IMG/VR virus record: IMGVR_UViG_3300029319_000016
Coordinates: 1 to 64,000 of that record
Strand: one strand, 5' to 3'
DNA length: 64,000 bases
Source of the DNA: a virus
Shown here in pieces: positions 1 through 8,900 of the stretch. The notes under the pieces were generated by a model. The model worked only from the letters and a program-made list of their open reading frames with translations, had not been told where the DNA came from and did not search any database. How positions within the stretch are numbered: the first letter of the stretch is position 1; every line of letters starts with the position of its first letter. The translations under genes were made by a program, and so were the position numbers.

Positions 1-1711
1 TCATTACGCCTTTACGTGGCACAAAGTCTTCGACACCGAAGATTGTAGGTGTTGTTTGTAGTGGAACGTAAGGAGCATAAACGTATCCTGATTCAAGGAA
101 TGAACCACCTTTACGTCCAACAAGAATAGCATTTCTTGGGAAGTAAGGATCAACGATTACGTCAAACTTACGAGAAAGAGAACCTGCTTTAACAGCGCCA
201 ATAGTTCCCTTGTCAGCATCAGCTGTAACGTTAGCACGGAATCCAGAAGTAAATTCTAAAATGTTAGCAACTTCAGGAGAACAAACAATATAGTTAGCCC
301 CGCCACGAAGTGTTTTTAAGTGGATTTGTGCAGAAACATCATTAATGGTTTCAATAAGAGTTTCATACCATTCTGAAACTGTTCCTGTAAAGTCAGGAGC
401 AGCCGAAGAAGCACCAAGCTCAGCACCATTAATTCTATTTACAAAAAGACCAGGTGAACGAGACCAGTAATATGTTGCAGCAGTTGCACCATTTACAAGA
501 TCCGCAAGAAGTTCACGGTCAATTTCTAAAGCAATTTGTTCAGAAAGAATAGAAGTCAATTCTACCTCGGCATCCAAGTTGTGATAAGCATTCAAATCTT
601 GACCCAACTCAGGTGTCCATTTAGCTTTAAGCTTTTTGGTTTGAGCTGTAATCGCGATTGAATCAACTTTGATGTCGATTTCTGGCATTGCGCCTTCTGC
701 TTCAAATGGGAAATTAAATGAATCAATTGTTCCGATTGTAGCATTTGTAGAAACTGAAATTCCATCTTGAACTGGGAATGTACCAATTTGAAGTTTTCCA
801 CTAATAGTATCAGTAGCAAGAGCACTATTTTCAGATACAAAAACAAATGAAACATGCTTATCTGCACCTGATCCAGATACTTGAGTCAAACGACGAACTT
901 GTTTCGTATTTACATCAGTATAAGTTCCAGCGGCTAGCAGACCAACAGTAACATTCAAAGCAGAACCAGAAATGCTAAAAGCAGCTAAGTTGTCATAGTC
1001 AGCATTTAAACCGTCATATACAACATTTGAAGCTTTTGTAGAAATTTTAATTACATGACTACTGGTTGCTGCCAATAAATCAGGATCATATTGAATAGCT
1101 TTCTTTTGAGCTTCTGTAGCAGATGCAATTGAAAATTGGCTCACAATTGAACAAGATGCGCCGTTAATAATAACAGAACCTGTTGGTGATCCATAAGCAT
1201 AACCAACTTGTTGACGAACACCTTGAAGGTTTTCACCAAGTCGACCAGTTATGTTAACACCACCGGTGATTTCAGCACCTGTACGGTCTGTACCATAAAT
1301 TGATTTGGATTTTGTATTACCAAAACGTTCTGTTGCACTACCTGCATCAGTTGCGTTATCATCACCAATTCTTGGTGAATAAACAAAATCAAGAAAGAAG
1401 ATCAATCCACTTGGAAGAGACATCGGTTGAACCGATACCAAATCGTTTGCGATCAATCCAGCAAAAACACGACGTACAATTGGAAACGCAACTGAAGCAA
1501 AACCTTCAATTTGTCCATTTGACATTGCATTAGATTCACGAAGAAGTTCCTTCGCTTGGTTTTCCAAAAGACGTGCCATATTGTGCTTGCCTTGTTGGGT
1601 ATCAATACCCTCAAGAAGTCCGGTAGCTTCCCACTTAGTGAGTAAAGCTTGCCCTTCTTTTTTCAAATCACGATTGACGATGCCTTCTGATAATTTTTGA
1701 ATTATAGACAT
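1..1711 (-). CDS. 23: Major capsid protein, gp23-like (3' end cut by window)
   Basis: I translated this frame from an ATG at 1711, preceded by AGGAG, and it stays open for 570 codons to the window edge. It forms the capsid shell. The N-terminus (LLTKWEATGLLEGI, then ARLLENQ) and the block IVRRVFAGLIANDLVSVQPM match the T4 gp23 pattern, as does the C-terminal part (VDPYFPRNAILVGRKG, YAPYVPLQTTP, PRKGVM). T4 gp23 has 521 residues, so probably only a few tens of residues are missing here. In T4 the protein is cleaved near residue 65 by the prohead protease; an L-R-E motif at residues 57-59 is a candidate site. It follows the scaffold gene by 18 nt and is probably co-transcribed with it. Confidence 0.95.
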   Translation of the reverse strand, partial: MSIIQKLSEGIVNRDLKKEGQALLTKWEATGLLEGIDTQQGKHNMARLLENQAKELLRESNAMSNGQIEGFASVAFPIVRRVFAGLIANDLVSVQPMSLPSGLIFFLDFVYSPRIGDDNATDAGSATERFGNTKSKSIYGTDRTGAEITGGVNITGRLGENLQGVRQQVGYAYGSPTGSVIINGASCSIVSQFSIASATEAQKKAIQYDPDLLAATSSHVIKISTKASNVVYDGLNADYDNLAAFSISGSALNVTVGLLAAGTYTDVNTKQVRRLTQVSGSGADKHVSFVFVSENSALATDTISGKLQIGTFPVQDGISVSTNATIGTIDSFNFPFEAEGAMPEIDIKVDSIAITAQTKKLKAKWTPELGQDLNAYHNLDAEVELTSILSEQIALEIDRELLADLVNGATAATYYWSRSPGLFVNRINGAELGASSAAPDFTGTVSEWYETLIETINDVSAQIHLKTLRGGANYIVCSPEVANILEFTSGFRANVTADADKGTIGAVKAGSLSRKFDVIVDPYFPRNAILVGRKGGSFLESGYVYAPYVPLQTTPTIFGVEDFVPRKGVM

Positions 1712-1729
1712 ATCATTTTCTCCTTTATA

Positions 1730-2782
1730 TTAGTCTATGCCAGCAAGTTTTTTCATTCGATTGGCAAATGAATGCTCTTCGATTGTATTCTCTTGCTTGC
1801 GTCTTGGCAGATGTGCGGAAAGAACTTGCTTTCTCTGTACCGACTCACTAAGTGATTTTGGTCCACTCTGTTTAGGTGTTCCCACTGTAGTTTCTTTAAG
1901 AGTTTGATAAAGAGTTTTAGCTTCTTTCAAAGTCTCTGCCTTAGCGATGGCTTCAACAATTTTAGATTTTTGTCGCTCATTCAAGGAGGCATCGCGTAAA
2001 ACTTTATTGCTATAAATTAATCTAGCATTTTGTGTAATCATTTCTTCTAACTTACCTTTCATGTCATCAAGAACAGTTCTCATTTTTTCTTGTTTGTCTT
2101 GATACATTAGGATGGAGTTACTAAGTTCCCCAACCTCTTTTTCTAATTCTTTTGCTTTTTCCTGAAACTCTGTTGACTGCTGTTTAGCCATTGCTAATTC
2201 TGCGTCATATTTTCTAGCTCCATTATCAGTAACAAAATGTCCGTGCTTAACTTCATCAACATCAACAGTTAGTGATTCATCTAGTACACCATCTTCCTCA
2301 TCTAACAAAGAAAGTAATTCATTTAATAAATCTTCATCTTCATTGTCAGATTCTTGTAAAAGGGCTCCTAAGTCTCCTCCAGCTCCTTCAGCAGGTTCAG
2401 CCCCAAGGTCACCTTCGGGACTCTCTAAGCCTATGTCAGAGGCCAAAGATTCGGTATCTTGAGGTTCTTCTCCGCCACTTTCTGGGTCTTCTTCCGCTTG
2501 TTGCTTGATTGATTCAAGATCAAGTTGAAAATCTTCTGGGTTAAATTCAAATTCTAATTCCATTTCAACTTCTTTATCATCTGCCATCGAAGGATCAGAT
2601 GCAAATGGTAATTCCATTTCTTCATTTATTATTTGTTCGGGTTCGTTATTTTCTAATAACTCATTCACAGCAGCTTTAATTTCAGACGAATACTTATCAA
2701 TTACAGCTTGTTCTGCATTTTTAAGTGCCGCTTCTTTTAGAGCTTTCGCATCAATAATTGCTTGTTCCAACATAGATGACAT
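1730..2782 (-). CDS. 22: Prohead scaffold (core) protein, gp22-like
   Basis: A 350-residue, highly acidic, probably mostly helical protein directly upstream of the major capsid gene, which is the position of T4 gene 22. Residues about 45-175 are rich in Asp, Glu and Gly. Residues about 190-270 look like coiled coil with Lys/Glu heptads, and the C-terminus is basic. The first 40 residues (MLEQAIIDAKALKEAALKNA) resemble the helical, Ala-rich start of gp22. Such scaffolds organise capsid assembly and are then degraded by gp21. The assignment rests on position and composition more than on residue identity. A CTATTTA motif lies 35 nt before the start. Confidence 0.8.
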   Translation of the reverse strand: MSSMLEQAIIDAKALKEAALKNAEQAVIDKYSSEIKAAVNELLENNEPEQIINEEMELPFASDPSMADDKEVEMELEFEFNPEDFQLDLESIKQQAEEDPESGGEEPQDTESLASDIGLESPEGDLGAEPAEGAGGDLGALLQESDNEDEDLLNELLSLLDEEDGVLDESLTVDVDEVKHGHFVTDNGARKYDAELAMAKQQSTEFQEKAKELEKEVGELSNSILMYQDKQEKMRTVLDDMKGKLEEMITQNARLIYSNKVLRDASLNERQKSKIVEAIAKAETLKEAKTLYQTLKETTVGTPKQSGPKSLSESVQRKQVLSAHLPRRKQENTIEEHSFANRMKKLAGID

Positions 2783-2817
2783 CTATACTCTCCTATTTAA
2801 TTAAACGTTTATCACAA

Positions 2818-2824
2818 TAAATAG
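2818..2824 (-). promoter_or_regulatory. Candidate late promoter motif before scaffold gene
   Basis: The coding strand reads AAACTATTTATTG, 35 nt before the scaffold start. It is one of about a dozen CTATTTA sites that all point the same way and lie in gaps before structural or tagged genes. Confidence 0.5.
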
Positions 2825-2854
2825 TTTGATGATTAAGAAAAGAACTATACAATG

Positions 2855-3289
2855 TCAAGACAGAGCAATAGTACCTGTTTTAAGTTGCCCATCCGAATAT
2901 TTTACTCTAACTTTTAATTGATTGTTTCCTTCATCTAAATAAAAAGATATGCTTCCATTTTCTAAAGCACTACTAGCTGTTTCTGACCCAGCAACTTGCA
3001 TCATCTCTACATGACCTGAACCATCAAAAGAGATGGCAGGGTTCCCTGAGTTATCTCGTATGTCATTTCCTCTGACTCTGATGTCTCCTTGGATATCAAG
3101 TTTGTAAGAAGGTGATGCAACACCAATACCAACTTTGCCTTGCGAACCAGAAACAACCATTCTTACTGAACCGCTAGTTTCAAAACCAATGTAGTCTTCT
3201 TCAAAATCAATTTTTGTGTCTCTTTGTTCATCATCTGCTGCTTTGAGATCTCCGATGATTTGAGATCCTCTTGTAAATTTATATGACAT
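2855..3289 (-). CDS. Small tail-fibre-like structural protein
   Basis: A 144-residue protein. I place the start at 3289 (MSYKFTRGSQ), preceded by CAGGAG, because the longer frame to 3352 would run through a hairpin terminator. The N-terminus resembles that of the next fibre gene (MAYKFQLGTA), suggesting a shared attachment segment. Residues about 50-85 (KVGIGVASPSYKLDIQGDIR) look like the beta-helical shaft repeats of phage fibres with the GIG-x-x-x-P-x-x-x-L motif. It is the last gene of a four-gene fibre cluster, separated from the others by its own terminator and promoter motif. The exact role, such as tip, adaptor or minor fibre, cannot be told. Confidence 0.65.
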   Translation of the reverse strand: MSYKFTRGSQIIGDLKAADDEQRDTKIDFEEDYIGFETSGSVRMVVSGSQGKVGIGVASPSYKLDIQGDIRVRGNDIRDNSGNPAISFDGSGHVEMMQVAGSETASSALENGSISFYLDEGNNQLKVRVKYSDGQLKTGTIALS

Positions 3290-3305
3290 GTTTTTTCTCC
3301 TGCTA

Positions 3306-3312
3306 TAAATAG
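3306..3312 (-). promoter_or_regulatory. Candidate late promoter motif after a terminator
   Basis: The coding strand reads TTCTATTTATAGCAGGAG, 16 nt before the start at 3289. It follows directly on a hairpin terminator, which is good evidence that transcription restarts here. Confidence 0.6.
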
Positions 3313-3339
3313 AAAAAGACCGAGCAAAAACCCGGCCTT
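3313..3339 (-). terminator. Rho-independent terminator
   Basis: On the coding strand AAGGCCGGG and CTCGGTCTT form a 9-bp stem with two G-U pairs around a TTTTTG loop, followed by a short T run. It lies after the fibre gene that ends at 3375 and before the gene that starts at 3289. Confidence 0.75.
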
Positions 3340-3374
3340 CTTTTGAGAACATAAGATAATAATCTTTTTTTACA

Positions 3375-4736
3375 TTAGATAATTGACCAAAATAAAGAAG
3401 TTAATGAACCTTCAGTATTCTGTGCCCAATGTATAAGAGTAACAGCAGCGTCATTAGACTCTAATACAATAGCTGCTTCATCATCAGCATCAGTTCCTAA
3501 CTGAGCCATGTTTGAGCCTGAAGTATCTGATTGAATGTTTTCAATAGAGTGTGCGAAATCTCCATGTGATGAAGATTGAGCATAGATTGAAATTTTTCCA
3601 CCAGAAGCAAATGCAGGTGCTTTAATTCGAATTGTATCTCCAACAGACCATCCGGAACCAGAAAGTAAGTAAACACTTTCGTAAGCAAGTCCATTTTGAT
3701 CTAATTCAGCAGATGCATTATAGTAAAAACCACTACCACTTGTAGGACCAATAATACCATCAATAGTACCTGAGCCTGAAAGTTTATAAACATTTGTACC
3801 AGCAGCATACGTTTTGATATCAGATGCTAAAACTTTTTTACCAGTATTACTATCTGAAGCGTCAAACATAATGAATCCATCACCAGCAGCTATAGAAACA
3901 GAAGAACCTGCTCCAGCGTCAAGTAAATTTAATTCCGCAGCAGTAGCAGTGATAGAACTACCACCGATTTGAAGTGTTGTGGCGTTTACTTCACCACTTG
4001 AACCATAAATAACAGCTTTACTGTTAACAATAGTTCCAGCAGAAGAACCATCAACCAAATTAATTTCAGCAGCAGTTGAACTGATGTCAGCATCAATAGT
4101 AAAGTTACCAGCAACAGAAAGTTTTTTAGCAGCAGTGAACTCAAGCTCACCAGCAGCATCCATGTCGATGGTCAAAGTATTGTTGTTTGCAGGAGCTTGC
4201 AATTCAAACTCAGCTCTATCAGCAGAAGTTTTGATAAAACCTGTAGCAGATCCATCTTCTTCAAATTCAATACCAGCACCACCAGCAGAAGAGGCAGCAC
4301 CACCATCGTTAATAGTGATAAGCTTATCTTTAACAAGTAAGTTTGTTGTATCAACTGTTGTGGTTGTACCGTTTACAGTTAAGTTACCAGCAATAGTAAG
4401 ATTGTTAGATGCATCTAAAAGAGCACATCTAGCAGCATTAGTATTGTTTGATGTTGAAGCACCATCAAGAAAAGCAATTTCTGCGTTGGAAAGGTCGCAG
4501 AGAGTGTTTAATTTTGTAGCAGTAACATCAGCATCTGCTCCGTCAAGCTTGTTAAGCTCAGCAGCAGTAGCTGAAATCGCTGTTCCGTTAAAGTTAATAG
4601 CATCAACGTAAGCTGTACCGTCAATGTATAGATCTTTCCATTCTTTACCAGCTTCACCTAAATCTAACGCATCATCGTCAGTAGGAATAATAGAACCACT
4701 AAGTTTAGCAGTCCCTAATTGAAATTTGTAAGCCAT
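3375..4736 (-). CDS. Tail fibre protein with ATAAELN repeats
   Basis: A 453-residue protein, rich in Ala, Ser, Thr and Gly, with recurring shaft segments: ISATAAELNKLDG near residue 53, ISSTAAEINLVDG near 215 and ITATAAELNLLDA near 257. The segment LTIAGNLTVNGTTTTVDTTNLLVKD, read as two adjacent short motifs (LTIAGNLTVNG, TTTTVDTTNL), is also typical of marine phage fibres. Residues about 330-453 look like a distinct C-terminal domain (SGSGWSVGDTIRIKAP), probably the receptor-binding or tip part. It starts MAYKFQLG after GGAGG and is followed by a terminator. Virion location is inferred from composition and neighbours. Confidence 0.75.
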   Translation of the reverse strand: MAYKFQLGTAKLSGSIIPTDDDALDLGEAGKEWKDLYIDGTAYVDAINFNGTAISATAAELNKLDGADADVTATKLNTLCDLSNAEIAFLDGASTSNNTNAARCALLDASNNLTIAGNLTVNGTTTTVDTTNLLVKDKLITINDGGAASSAGGAGIEFEEDGSATGFIKTSADRAEFELQAPANNNTLTIDMDAAGELEFTAAKKLSVAGNFTIDADISSTAAEINLVDGSSAGTIVNSKAVIYGSSGEVNATTLQIGGSSITATAAELNLLDAGAGSSVSIAAGDGFIMFDASDSNTGKKVLASDIKTYAAGTNVYKLSGSGTIDGIIGPTSGSGFYYNASAELDQNGLAYESVYLLSGSGWSVGDTIRIKAPAFASGGKISIYAQSSSHGDFAHSIENIQSDTSGSNMAQLGTDADDEAAIVLESNDAAVTLIHWAQNTEGSLTSLFWSII

Positions 4737-4817
4737 ATTTTAATCCTCCATGAATAATATGTACATATGAGAGTTGTATCTCTCGGTTTTTAAATAGAAA
4801 CTAGTTTTACAATCGAC
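4737..4817 (-). promoter_or_regulatory. Structured leader with candidate late promoter motif
   Basis: This 81-nt gap holds CTATTTA at 4791-4797. Downstream of it, towards the gene, is a short hairpin (GAGAG ATACAA CTCTC on the coding strand) and then a 12-bp palindrome ATATGTACATAT, before GGAGG and the start at 4736. The motif is 54 nt from the start, farther than in other genes, so the transcript would have an unusually long leader. Confidence 0.4.
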
Positions 4818-5936
4818 CTAATAAATAAAGAATTTTGACGTTCCATCGGAATATAAATTGACCGCCGCAAAGGGTGATTCTAATACTATTAAAGATTCAC
4901 CATCAATCGTTTGTGAACCAGATGCTAAAATAGTTATGTTTTTGGTGTCGGCTGCACCGCTTTCATCTTTTACCGTAAAGTATTGTCCTGCACTATAATC
5001 TGCTGCTGATGGAAGTCTTATGTTAATCGCTGATGTTCCTGAGACTGCAAGTATTGCTGATGAAACAGAAGCCGTAATTGTTGTGGTAACAGCTGTTCTA
5101 GAATAACTTATTCCTCCTGGTACTGTAACAGTAACGTCGTCACCAGAGTTTGTAGCTGTGACACCAGGACCAACAAAATCAAATGAGGAGGCCTGAGTGG
5201 TAAGAGCAGATCCACCTTCATTTTTAACAGTAATGTTTGTGGAAGTACTTGAAGAAATTTCAGTTAATTTTTGATCCAAGTATTTACCAACATAAAGATA
5301 AGCTGAAGCCGTTACAGGAATTTTTGTTGAATCGTAATCTTGAATAAAAATAATTCCTGAGTAGTAATCAAATTGCCAGTCTATTCCAGAAGTTGATGAG
5401 ATCTTATTAGCAGGGTTTGTAGGATCTCCAGTATATAGTTCAACATAATAGTAGTTGTTACCGCTTGCCCCAGGAAGACCAGCATCAGTAGCAAATGGTG
5501 GAACTAATTGTAAACCACCTTTAGATAAATAAAGTCTTTTACTATTGACGAAATTGCCAGAACCTTTGTTAGGGTTGGAGGAAGTTGTTTGATAATTTGA
5601 AGGTAGTTTTAAATAATAAGCGTGATTACCTGAAGTTTGTGATTCATCTCCACCATCAGATGCCGCAGCATCTGCATCATAAAAACCATCAGAAATAGCT
5701 ACACAATCAAAATAAACTCTTTCAACCGTCGCAGGAGCTCCAGCAGAAGCAGAATACAGTGTAAACATTTCCGTTCCTGGTTCTCTTGGAATTGTTTCTG
5801 AAAATACGCCTCCACCAACTACTGAAACATTTGAAGGATATGCTTCTTCGGCATCAGTCAAAGACGGTCTTGTCTGTGTCTTGCCTAGAAGTTTTTTAGC
5901 TGCGAAATTTGTCGATGTAACGTTTGTCTTTGCCAT
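4818..5936 (-). CDS. Tail fibre or fibre-associated protein
   Basis: A 372-residue protein. Residues about 1-215 hold a globular-looking domain with SVVGGGVFSETIPREPGTEMF and a section ending IDWQFDYYSGIIFIQDYD. Residues about 230-270 (VKNEGGSALTTQASSFDFVG, then SGDDVTVTV) match a module in the 1540-residue fibre that is encoded upstream (IIKEEGSNITTSAASINFVG, SGDDVTVTV). The C-terminal 100 residues look like a fibre-tip domain (GQYFTVKDESGAADTKNITI). The shared module suggests the two proteins use the same fold at the shaft/globule junction. It lies 7 nt after the large fibre gene and is probably co-translated with it. Confidence 0.7.
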   Translation of the reverse strand: MAKTNVTSTNFAAKKLLGKTQTRPSLTDAEEAYPSNVSVVGGGVFSETIPREPGTEMFTLYSASAGAPATVERVYFDCVAISDGFYDADAAASDGGDESQTSGNHAYYLKLPSNYQTTSSNPNKGSGNFVNSKRLYLSKGGLQLVPPFATDAGLPGASGNNYYYVELYTGDPTNPANKISSTSGIDWQFDYYSGIIFIQDYDSTKIPVTASAYLYVGKYLDQKLTEISSSTSTNITVKNEGGSALTTQASSFDFVGPGVTATNSGDDVTVTVPGGISYSRTAVTTTITASVSSAILAVSGTSAINIRLPSAADYSAGQYFTVKDESGAADTKNITILASGSQTIDGESLIVLESPFAAVNLYSDGTSKFFIY

Positions 5937-5943
5937 TTTATTC

Positions 5944-8900
5944 CTAACTGTAAGCTATGGTTATTTGTGATAGATAACCTGTCCAATCTTTATGTGCGGA
6001 AACTTTTACCACAACATATTGGTTTTGTTTAATTCTTCTAGCACCAAGAGTAAGAGAAAGATCTAAGCCAGACGGAGAGTCTATAGTTTGATCTTCACCA
6101 GTCGTTTCACCAGATCTAATTCCTGCTCCATCATTAGAAGTGGTTGGTTGAGCTGAAGCATCAAAAATCTTTGCACAATCTGCCCAGCCAGTAGATTGAT
6201 CATCTGCACCGGAATAGTTTGCATCATAAGGTACTTTTAGTTCTATAAAAACATTTTTATTTGCTCCAAGTGCAGCTGCATAGGTACCTGTTTTGGCCAC
6301 TAAGTTTGCATCACCTTTTATGTTCATAGAAAAACTAGCAACAGTTGATGCAGATGTGTATTTAAAATACCTGTAAAAAGTTCTAACATTATTTGTTAAA
6401 GATGAATAGTCGGGATTTCCAGCTGGTGCTTGTAAAGAAGCATGGCCGGTGTTTCCAGCTACACCAATTTGAAATGGAGAGATTGCAAAACCAGCAGCTG
6501 TAACCATACCATCATCGTGTGATCCACCTCCATTCATTTGAGTCTGTGGGTTCCACGCGTTTGCGGATGAAGTAGTATCAGTTTGATTTGCATAATTACC
6601 AGAAACAATTCTGTAAGTTTCTGTATTAAAGTGTTCTTCTGTTTCAATTGTGGTGCTTCCAATCGAACCTGAATAAACCATTAAAGCAGTTTTAGAACCA
6701 ACAGAGGTGGTTTTATCTGATTTAAATGGATGTAAAATTCTACCTGTAACACTAACATCATTGGCTGTAAATAAACCAAGACCTCCACTAATTGATGGTG
6801 TACTACCATCATACTGAACCGTTCCTGTTATTTGAATTGTGGTTATTTCACAATCTGTTGAGTTATTTAAATTAGGCATTCCTGCTTGAGAAACAGCACT
6901 ATCAAAAGTAGTAATCCCAGATCCAACTGCTCTTATGTTAGTTACAGAACAGTTTGTTGTTGTTGGAAAAGAAATAGCCGCACTATCATTAGAATATACG
7001 TTAGAATAAAAATTAGAACCACTAAAATCAAAACTAGCTGTTGGGTTTGGAACAAAATAGCGAATACCTGATTGATAATATAAAGTTGTATGTCCAAAAT
7101 CAGAGATGGAAGGAGCAGAAACAGCAGTGTTGTCAGTAGATCCAGTAGTATCGACAATCCATTCAACATAATTGGTTTGCACTTTTGTCGTTGCTGTTAT
7201 ATTTAATTGTGTTGTACCACCCATGTTTGGATGAGATGTGCAGTAGGGATACAAAGTTACTGCTGCTTCTGGAATTATTTGTATGTAACCAGCACCACTA
7301 GTCACACCTGTTGTATAAGCAGAACCTCCACCATGTGATCCATCTGAAGTTGTGCTAAATGCTAATGGGTGCGATCCATTCGAAGAATCAGAAGTATCAA
7401 ATCTATAAGTATTTCCAATTTTTAAACTTAATGTTGTGTCTTTTACACCATCAAAGTAAAAGATACCACCAACTACTGTAACTACAATAGTCTGCATAGC
7501 TACTCTATCTAAATCATGAACAACTCTAGCATAGTTCCAACCTAGTCTTTGATCACTAGTTCCTATTTGATAAGTCCCAGTTCTATAAGGCTTGGTATAG
7601 TCAGGTATACCATCTGTAGTAGTACTAAACGAAAGAGCCGAAACACTAAAACCGGAATTGTTTCCATTGAAATCATTTGTTTTCGCTCCAATTGTATCAT
7701 AAAGTATTACTTCGTGTTTTTCTGAGCCATTAACTTCTATACTTAAAGCTCCTCTGTAAGAATCTTTAAAAGAATCAGCAGGATAGTTGGTTCCATTTGC
7801 AGAAACATTTTCATTTAAAGTACCACCCATGTTTTCAAATGCTTTAAACACACCTCTTTTTGTTGTACCTTGATCACTGTATAAAGCATTTGAATCGTAA
7901 TTAGCCATACTTCCAATTCCACTACCTTGAGCATTACTATATCCAACAACACCATTACTAGCACCAAATGATAGTTTTGCGTCTACACCAGCAGTATCGT
8001 CTAAATCAATGTCATCTAAAGCTAGAGATTCTGTTGCTGTGTTTGAAGTTGCTCCAACAGAAAAAGATAATTCAGTAAGGTATCCTGCCCAAGATTCATC
8101 TGCAAGGGCTTTTATCATAACATAGCCGCCGTTTGTTACCGATTGTGTTCCAAAAGAAATGCAATGAGTAGAATTTCCACTATCTGTACTAGCTGTATTG
8201 CTATTACTGGTAGCTCCATGTATTAGAGCTCCATGGCCATCAGAAGATGAACCATAATTAAAAGGTTGTGATATGTCCATCCATCCTGTCGATCCAGGTA
8301 TTTTAGCAAAAAAGTGTATGTTAGAAGCTCCTAAAGTAGAATCATTATATCTTGTACTATTTTTTGTAGAAACTATTTTCATGTCTCTTTTTGTAACACC
8401 ACTTGAATTTGTAATAATTCTATAAAATGTTCTTGTACCAACTATAGAAGAATAGTTTGGTTGTCCTGTTTCTACATTACTCATTCCTCCAAAATTACCA
8501 CCATTTGGTATGTCACCATCTACAGGACTATAAAGTCTTTGATTGTGATAAAGCAAACCATCAGTGTGACCTGATGCTCCACCACCTGTCATGTGGTTTT
8601 GAGAGTTCCAAACAGCTGATGCTGCTATAGTAGAACCTTGGGTATCGTAAGAACCAGAAGTTTTTCTATAAGTTTCATCATGAAATTTTTCTTCTAAATT
8701 AGTACTAGCCAAGGTTCTATTGTCTATTAAAAATCCATTTCCTGTTGTAGCTGAGCCTTGATTTGTTATAGTGTTTTTCAAAGGGTGTGTTACTGTAGTG
8801 TTGCAAGTAATTGCTCCATTAAACAAAGTAGATCCATTAAAATCTAACGCACCAGTTACCCCTAATACTTTTGTATTATCATCACTACCACCTAAATCTG

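Noticed and set aside
3304-3311. Exact T4 late promoter TATAAATA on the + strand
   Set aside because: It would read away from all genes; the same bases fit a minus-strand motif CTATTTA that precedes many genes in constant spacing.
3290-3352. N-terminal extension of the small fibre gene to 3352
   Set aside because: The extension runs through a terminator hairpin, and a good ribosome binding site stands before 3289.
4084-4611. 175-codon + strand open frame across a fibre gene
   Set aside because: It lies wholly within a well-supported fibre gene on the minus strand and has no ribosome binding site of its own.
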